NCBI GenBank assembly: GCA_039805725.1
Contig: JBDLTT010000018.1
Span: 1 to 19,446 of the forward strand
Direction: 5' to 3'
Origin: Fluviibacter sp039805725
GTDB taxonomy: Bacteria > Pseudomonadota > Gammaproteobacteria > Burkholderiales > Rhodocyclaceae
Length of the DNA: 19,446 bases
Part shown: piece by piece, positions 15,617 through 19,446 of the stretch
Numbering within the stretch: position 1 is the first letter of the stretch
Layout: each line of letters opens with the position of its first letter
Translations under genes and position numbers: made by a program
The notes under the pieces: generated by a model
Told to the model about the DNA's origin: nothing
Seen by the model: only the letters and a program-made list of their open reading frames with translations
Databases searched by the model: none

Positions 15617-16879
15617 ATGAAGCACGAAACCTTGCAACTATTGCAGTTCGCACCGCACACAGCACACACAATACGCCAACGTCTTGCACAACTTGCAACG
15701 GCAACGCCACCGTGCATTTATTTGCGCGATGGTGAAGTTGTTGTGTATCTGCGTGATGACAGTCCGTATTACCAGTGCAGATACAAACTTGCCGACGGTA
15801 GTTGGCACCGAGCATCAACACGTAAAGCAAGCATTGAATATGCAGTTGGTGTTGCCTGCGAACTTTACGACGAAGCACGTTTTCGCCAACGCTTGGGTTT
15901 AGCACACAGAACACACAGCATTGCACAAATTGCGGCAGAAACCGTCGCAGAACTACGGCGTGACATTGACTTGGGACGTGGCAAAGTAATCTACAAAGAC
16001 TACATTGCCTGCATAGAACGCTACATTGCACCGTATTTTGCGGAACGACAGTTAGAACAACTGACAAGTGCAGACATTGCCGAGTTTGAACTGTGGCGCA
16101 ATCGGCAGATGCGTAAGCAACCCACGCACAGCACATTAAACACATTCACCAGTGCGTGGAACAAGATATGTGCAACAGCAGTTGCACGTGGCTGGATTAG
16201 CGAACGTGTGCCCGTGCCCAAACTATCGACAATGGGTGCTAAAAGTATCCCGCGTCCTGCATTTACACGCGACGAAATCAACTACTTGCTGAAGTTTATG
16301 GAAACTTGGATTGTTGGTGGGCGCACAGTTGCGACACGAGAAATCAAACCCTTGTTGCGTGATTACGTTGAAATGTTGCTTTACACGGGTATGCGACACG
16401 GCACAGAAGCAATGGGTATATGCTGGAACAATATTGAGTGGCACACGCACAAAGGCGTGCGTTACTTGCGTATTTGGGTAAGCGGAAAGACTGGCGGTCG
16501 GTGGTTGATTGCTAAACACGCGGCAGTAGATGTGCTGAAACGTCTACACAGCAGACATAAAACTTTGTCGCACATCAACTTTGAGGACTTGCTAAAGTCA
16601 AAAAATAAGAATAATGTGTTTACATACAGCAACGGAACGCAGCCGCACGACTTACGTGGCACGTTCAGATTGCTAATGAAAGACAGTGGTTTGTTGAAGG
16701 ATAGCGAAGGGCAGAACCGTACTTTGTATAGCCTGCGTCACACCTATGCAACGTTGGAACTGCTGGAACACGGGACGGACATACACACGTTGGCGAAACA
16801 AATGGGGAATTCAGCGGCAATGATTGAGCGACACTACAGTAAATTGACGCCGACTATGGCTGCAGAAAGATTGGCTTGA
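15617..16879 (+). CDS. tyrosine recombinase (island integrase)
   Basis: A 420-residue phage-type integrase, probably responsible for insertion at tRNA-Phe. It has an N-terminal region with a YYQCRYKLADGSWHRAST segment, a SAM-like core-binding domain (about 100-195) and a catalytic domain (about 215-415). Likely catalytic residues are Arg260 (YTGMRHG), Lys291 (GKTGGRW), Arg374 (YSLRHTYATL) and the nucleophile Tyr407 (IERHYSKL). Box II reads YxxR rather than HxxR, and Asn398 replaces the usual His/Trp (MGNS). Such variation is known in this branch (MGTS/MGNS), so activity is plausible. The ATG at 15617 is preferred; an in-frame GTG at 15614 is also possible, and there is no clear Shine-Dalgarno. 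Base composition differs from the core genes. Confidence 0.92.
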   Translation: MKHETLQLLQFAPHTAHTIRQRLAQLATATPPCIYLRDGEVVVYLRDDSPYYQCRYKLADGSWHRASTRKASIEYAVGVACELYDEARFRQRLGLAHRTHSIAQIAAETVAELRRDIDLGRGKVIYKDYIACIERYIAPYFAERQLEQLTSADIAEFELWRNRQMRKQPTHSTLNTFTSAWNKICATAVARGWISERVPVPKLSTMGAKSIPRPAFTRDEINYLLKFMETWIVGGRTVATREIKPLLRDYVEMLLYTGMRHGTEAMGICWNNIEWHTHKGVRYLRIWVSGKTGGRWLIAKHAAVDVLKRLHSRHKTLSHINFEDLLKSKNKNNVFTYSNGTQPHDLRGTFRLLMKDSGLLKDSEGQNRTLYSLRHTYATLELLEHGTDIHTLAKQMGNSAAMIERHYSKLTPTMAAERLA

Positions 16880-16891
16880 ATTTCTAACGAG
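16751..16891 (+). repeat. integrase 3'-end repeat, copy 1 (inside the intact gene)
   Basis: The last 42 codons and stop of the integrase plus 12 bp beyond it. It matches copy 2 (17260-17400) at 121 of 141 positions by my hand alignment. All 17 coding differences are synonymous. Nine of the 12 bp after the stop match, including the GAG that serves as ribosome-binding sequence for the next gene. Confidence 0.9.
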
Positions 16892-16900
16892 ATTAATTTA

Positions 16901-17260
16901 ATGCTGGATATTGAGAAAAGGCTGGTTGCTGTAGCAAGTATAAGTTTTATGCTTGTGGCTTCTTGCGCTTTATTGTTTGATCGTTTGATTATTGCATATG
17001 CAATATCTCTGATGTATGCGGTTGTAAGATGGAAGTTTGCGGAAAACGGTGAAATGCTCGTTTCGAATTCGTTCGCAAAGTGGGCGCTGAGGTGTTTTGT
17101 TGCGATTTGCTGTGTGTTATTTGCAGCAGGGGGTAGTGCATTCGGTGAAGGCTTTAGAAAGTATGAGTTGGTGCCAGGCATAATGGCATTTGTTGGTTTT
17201 GCGTTCGCATATGATATTGGCAGGTTCTTTGGGAAAGTAAACGTAAAAGGCGCGCTATGA
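16901..17260 (+). CDS. small multi-pass membrane protein of unknown function (cargo 1)
   Basis: A 119-residue protein I do not recognise. Four hydrophobic segments are visible at about 8-26, 28-44, 61-80 and 90-107, with a basic loop (VRWKFAENGE) between the second and third. The ATG lies 21 bp after the integrase stop with a weak GAG ribosome-binding sequence, so it is probably carried on the integrase transcript. Its stop overlaps the ATG of the integrase-tail reading frame (ATGA). It is A+T richer than the core. Small membrane proteins next to integrases are sometimes phage-defence or exclusion factors, but nothing in the sequence proves that here. Confidence 0.65.
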   Translation: MLDIEKRLVAVASISFMLVASCALLFDRLIIAYAISLMYAVVRWKFAENGEMLVSNSFAKWALRCFVAICCVLFAAGGSAFGEGFRKYELVPGIMAFVGFAFAYDIGRFFGKVNVKGAL

Positions 17261-17388
17261 CGCTGGAACTGTTGGAACACGGTACGGATATACATACGTT
17301 GGCAAAGCAAATGGGGAACTCGGCGGCAATGATTGAACGTCACTACAGTAAGTTGACACCAACAATGGCTGCTGAACGATTGGCTTGA
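17257..17388 (+). pseudogene. integrase C-terminal fragment (43 codons), second copy
   Basis: A reading frame of Met plus 42 residues, identical residue for residue to positions 379-420 of the intact integrase, including Asn398 and Tyr407. It begins with an ATG formed at the junction with cargo 1 (ATGA overlap) and keeps the original stop. It lacks the Arg and Lys residues needed for catalysis, so it cannot be a recombinase. It is either a remnant of a second, diverged integrase left by recombination or a translated tail peptide. With its trailing 12 bp (to 17400) it forms copy 2 of the 141-bp repeat. Confidence 0.85.
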
Positions 17389-17406
17389 ATTATTAAAGAG
17401 TGAGTT

Positions 17407-17912
17407 ATGATCTACAACATTAAAAAGAAGACTGTTCTTGAATTTATAGTTGCCTGTTTATTGGCTCCTTTTCTTTTTGCATTGCCAATCTTGTTTATGT
17501 TCAAGTCTTCTAAGAAAGTAGATCAGCGTGTCGCAATTCCCCCTCAACGTTTGGGCTGGGCAAAGTTGTGGATGTTTTCGACGAACGGTTTGTGGTGGTT
17601 TTACCTGAGATATTTAGCAGATCAGTGCCCGAATTGTCACTGTGTTTGGTATAAGGAACTTGTAAGCTCTGATGTTGTTGACGTCAATCAGGAAAGCTAC
17701 ACTTATAAGGATACGGTACAGACTAAACATTATGCTGGATCTATTAAGGGGGGGCGCCTATCGCAGTTTCAGAAACAAAAGTTGATAAAGTAGGTGTCAA
17801 AACAATTACGACGTCAGAAAATACATACAGATGCATTAACTGTGGGTATGTTCACAGCAAGATTGAAACTTCGCAGGATTTAGCAAGCTCATTCAAGCAA
17901 TTCAAGGTTTGA
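17407..17912 (+). pseudogene. membrane-anchored zinc-ribbon-like protein, frameshifted at a G7 run (cargo 2)
   Basis: Frame 1 runs from the ATG at 17407 to a stop at 17793 (128 residues). It has an N-terminal membrane segment (about 11-32), a second hydrophobic stretch (about 55-70) and CPNC at 74-77. At seven consecutive G (17748-17754) the -1 frame takes over without a stop until 17912 and adds a second pair, CINC, inside TYRCINCGYV. With one more G the product is 168 residues with CxxC pairs at 74-77 and 143-146, a zinc-ribbon arrangement. The short form would lose the second half. Causes could be a sequencing error, a decayed gene, a phase-variable G tract or ribosomal slippage. The ATG lies 18 bp after the integrase-tail stop with a GAGTGAG ribosome-binding sequence. 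Confidence 0.65.
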
Positions 17913-18241
17913 TGGGATCTTTAGAGTTTACTTAGAGTCCCCAGAGTCGTGTAGCACTTTTTCTAAAAAAGGTAATATTAATTTATCTTGGTGCAGGCCG
18001 CTGCCATTCAATAAGATGTCATGTTGGCAACGAATTGGTTCATCGTGATCTAAGGGCGTTGCTAAGCGATGGACGGCAGGCAGGAATGACTGAAAGTCAC
18101 GCACAAGCAGCAAAAGTTCAAGCATAATAAATGCACGAAATTTAACTAATTGTGCGTATATGGCTACATTGGAGGAAATCCGCAAACGCATCCAGCAAGC
18201 ACATCAAGATCGAAGTGCTGATGCCCTTTCTCAGCTAACAC
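17913..18241. other. low-G+C stretch between cargo 2 and the IS, with no well-supported gene
   Basis: This holds one minus-strand frame listed separately and a plus-strand frame at 18160 cut short by the IS. I see no repeat of the tRNA-Phe 3' end and no terminator of note. Confidence 0.5.
17928..18191 (-). CDS. hypothetical protein, possibly a remnant
   Basis: Up to 87 codons, or 65 from an internal ATG at 18125 (MLELLLLVRDFQSFL). I do not recognise it. The codon choice from 18125 on looks natural and the composition is protein-like (an amphipathic helix, then DHDEPIRCQHDILLNGSG). Neither start has a Shine-Dalgarno sequence. It is the only minus-strand candidate in the island, so it could be a fragment whose promoter was lost. 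Confidence 0.3.
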   Translation of the reverse strand: MRLRISSNVAIYAQLVKFRAFIMLELLLLVRDFQSFLPAVHRLATPLDHDEPIRCQHDILLNGSGLHQDKLILPFLEKVLHDSGDSK

Positions 18242-18246
18242 TGTAG
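18160..18246 (+). pseudogene. possible gene start truncated by the IS
   Basis: ATG followed by MATLEEIRKRIQQAHQ, a charged helical N-terminus. The frame reaches a stop that lies in the terminal repeat of the IS after only 28 codons. The insertion may have removed the rest of the gene. No Shine-Dalgarno sequence is seen, so this is weak. Confidence 0.25.
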
Positions 18247-18320
18247 TCTCCCCCTGAAGTAAGACACGAATGAGTGGAATTTTCTGTTGGTAATGGCAAG
18301 ATGACTAACAGGAGGTTGCG

Positions 18321-18587
18321 ATGCGCAAATCAAAGTTCAGCGAGAGCCAGATCGTGGGGATTCTCAAAGAGGCCGATAGCGGTATCCCAGTTGCCGAGGT
18401 GCTCAGGAACCACGGCATTAGTGCCGCCACCTTTTACAAGTGGCGATCCAAATATGGTGGTCTGGAAGCTTCTGAGCTCAAACGGATCAAAGAGCTGGAA
18501 CAGCAGCTGGCCGAGTTCAAGACCATCGTGGCGGATCTCACCCTCGAGAACAAAGGCATGCGAGGGCTCCTTGCAAAAAAGCTCTGA
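18321..18587 (+). CDS. IS3-family transposase OrfA
   Basis: An 88-residue DNA-binding subunit. It has a helix-turn-helix (ESQIVGILKEADSG through NHGISAATFYKWRSKYG) and then a leucine-zipper-like helix (LKRIKELEQQLAEFKTIVADL). A strong AGGAGG lies 5 bp before the ATG. In IS3 elements OrfA binds the ends and regulates, and its frame is joined to orfB by a -1 frameshift. Confidence 0.93.
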   Translation: MRKSKFSESQIVGILKEADSGIPVAEVLRNHGISAATFYKWRSKYGGLEASELKRIKELEQQLAEFKTIVADLTLENKGMRGLLAKKL

Positions 18588-18607
18588 CGCCCGTCAAGAA
18601 ACGGGCG
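18575..18607 (+). promoter_or_regulatory. programmed -1 frameshift signal joining orfA and orfB
   Basis: A slippery heptamer A-AAA-AAG (18575-18581) is in the right phase relative to orfA. Six bases later a perfect 7-bp hairpin follows (CGCCCGT 18588-18594, loop CAAGAA, ACGGGCG 18601-18607). Slipping back one base reads straight into orfB and gives a 370-residue transposase. Confidence 0.85.
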
Positions 18608-18610
18608 GCT

Positions 18611-19432
18611 GTGGATTATCTGGTTCACGAAGAACTACTCACCGTGAAACAAGCCTGTTCCTGCGTAGCCATGTCTCGGGCTTCCTATTACCGGAAACCG
18701 ATCGACCAAGCCATCAAGGATGCACCTGTCATTGATGCGCTCAATACCATCATTGCCAAGCACGGCCGTTGGGGCTTTGGGCTTTGTTTCGACCGGCTCA
18801 GAAACCAGGGATATCCCTGGAACCACAAGAAAGTCTGGCGGGTCTACAAGGACATGAAGCTCAACATGCCAAGGCGCACCAAGAAGCGGCTACCCAAGTT
18901 GCCCAGGCAGCCATTGATCGCCCCGACCGAACGCAACCATATCTGGTCACTCGACTTCATGCATGACGCCCTGTATCGAGGCAAAGCCTTCCGAACGCTC
19001 AATGTCATCGATGAGTCCAACCGTGAGGCCTTGACCATCGAGATCGACTTCAGCCTACCGGCTGCCCGGGTCATTCGAGTGCTGGAGCAGCTCGAAGAGA
19101 TCCATGGGTTACCCGAAGCCATTCGCCTGGATAACGGACCTGAACTACGGGCCACCGTCTTTACCGAATGGTGTGAATCCAAAGGCATCGAACTGAAATA
19201 CATTCAGCCGGGCAAACCCCAGCAGAATGCCTTCATTGAACGGTTTAACCGAACCTATCGGCATGAAGTCCTCAATGCCTATTTGTTCGATGATCTGGAG
19301 CAGGCTCGGGAAATCACCGAGGCCTGGATCAGGTCATATAACGAAGAACGCCCACATCGGGCTCTTGGGAAGCTGCCGCCCAAATCCTTCCGGCAGCAAG
19401 CAGAAAATTCTCTTTTACCCGTGTCTCATTGA
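18611..19432 (+). CDS. IS3-family transposase OrfB (DDE catalytic part)
   Basis: From the GTG at 18611 this is 273 residues, but it is probably made mainly as the OrfAB fusion. An HTH_21-like region (SRASYYRKP, HGRWGFGLCFDRLRNQGY) precedes the rve integrase core. The catalytic triad is D115 (WSLDFMHD), D174 (RLDNGPEL) and E210 (NAFIERFNRTYR), a D-D-35-E spacing typical of IS3. The C-terminus YNEERPHRALGKLPPKSF is also typical. No internal stop is seen, so the element looks intact. Confidence 0.93.
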   Translation: MDYLVHEELLTVKQACSCVAMSRASYYRKPIDQAIKDAPVIDALNTIIAKHGRWGFGLCFDRLRNQGYPWNHKKVWRVYKDMKLNMPRRTKKRLPKLPRQPLIAPTERNHIWSLDFMHDALYRGKAFRTLNVIDESNREALTIEIDFSLPAARVIRVLEQLEEIHGLPEAIRLDNGPELRATVFTEWCESKGIELKYIQPGKPQQNAFIERFNRTYRHEVLNAYLFDDLEQAREITEAWIRSYNEERPHRALGKLPPKSFRQQAENSLLPVSH

Positions 19433-19446
19433 CAGGGGAGACTACA

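Larger units (their letters stand above)
18242..19446 (+). mobile_element. complete IS3-family insertion sequence (IS407-like subgroup probable)
   Basis: 1205 bp with imperfect terminal inverted repeats. The left end TGTAGTCTCCCCCTGAAG (from 18242) and the inward-read right end TGTAGTCTCCCCTGTCAA (from 19446) share the first 12 bases. They match again at AGACACG, and both reach AATTTTCTG further in. It carries orfA and orfB in the IS3 arrangement. The subgroup guess rests on the orfA N-terminus (KSKFSESQIVGILKEADSG, YGGLEASELKRIKELE). The right end is the last base of the window, so the target duplication cannot be read. Confidence 0.92.

Noticed and set aside
15558..16145. Cysteine-rich minus-strand frame of 195 codons opposite the integrase
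   Set aside because: The Cys richness comes from the complement of the GCA/ACA-rich integrase codons, and it spans the integrase promoter region. The integrase frame has clear catalytic motifs.

Overview
The window looks like a chromosomal segment of a betaproteobacterium, moderately G+C rich, that ends in a laterally acquired island. This assignment is inferred from gene content and order: argB followed by a HAD pyrimidine nucleotidase gene; DUF502-aspS-barstar-nudB; a ccsA-like gene divergent from ffh and joined to pilB-pilC; proS divergent from rppH with a CNP1-family gene; and coq7, osmC, rplM-rpsI. No database search was possible, so genus and species are not called.

Layout of the core (1 to about 15490). 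On the minus strand: a partial HAD phosphatase gene overlapping argB; then nudB, a barstar-like gene, aspS and a DUF502 membrane protein gene, arranged as one probable operon read from about 4570 leftward; then pilC and pilB (type IV pilus motor) with the overlapping ccsA-like gene ypjD. On the plus strand ffh runs divergently from ypjD. proS (minus) faces ffh. rppH, the CNP1-like gene and coq7 form a tight plus-strand run facing osmC. A gap of about 550 bp between osmC and rplM holds a probable small transcript ending in a very strong intrinsic terminator, followed by a good promoter for rplM-rpsI. A tRNA-Phe gene with its own terminator follows.

Layout of the island (about 15486 to 19446). 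Base composition and codon use change just after tRNA-Phe. A tyrosine recombinase gene starts 131 bp past the tRNA, the usual arrangement for an element integrated at a tRNA 3' end. Behind it lies the most unusual structure of the window. The last 42 codons of the integrase, plus a short stretch after its stop, occur a second time about 510 bp downstream, and a small membrane-protein gene follows each copy. The two copies encode identical residues but differ at 17 synonymous positions. The second cargo gene is broken at a run of seven G, and the other frame completes a two-CxxC zinc-ribbon-like protein. An IS3-family element, with complete ends and an apparent programmed -1 frameshift signal, closes the window. 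Its right end is the last base, so neither its target duplication nor the distal end of the island can be seen.

Functionally the core is housekeeping: arginine synthesis, folate-precursor and RNA-cap hydrolysis, translation, protein targeting, ubiquinone synthesis and pilus assembly. The accessory part is integration machinery, small unknown membrane proteins and a transposon.
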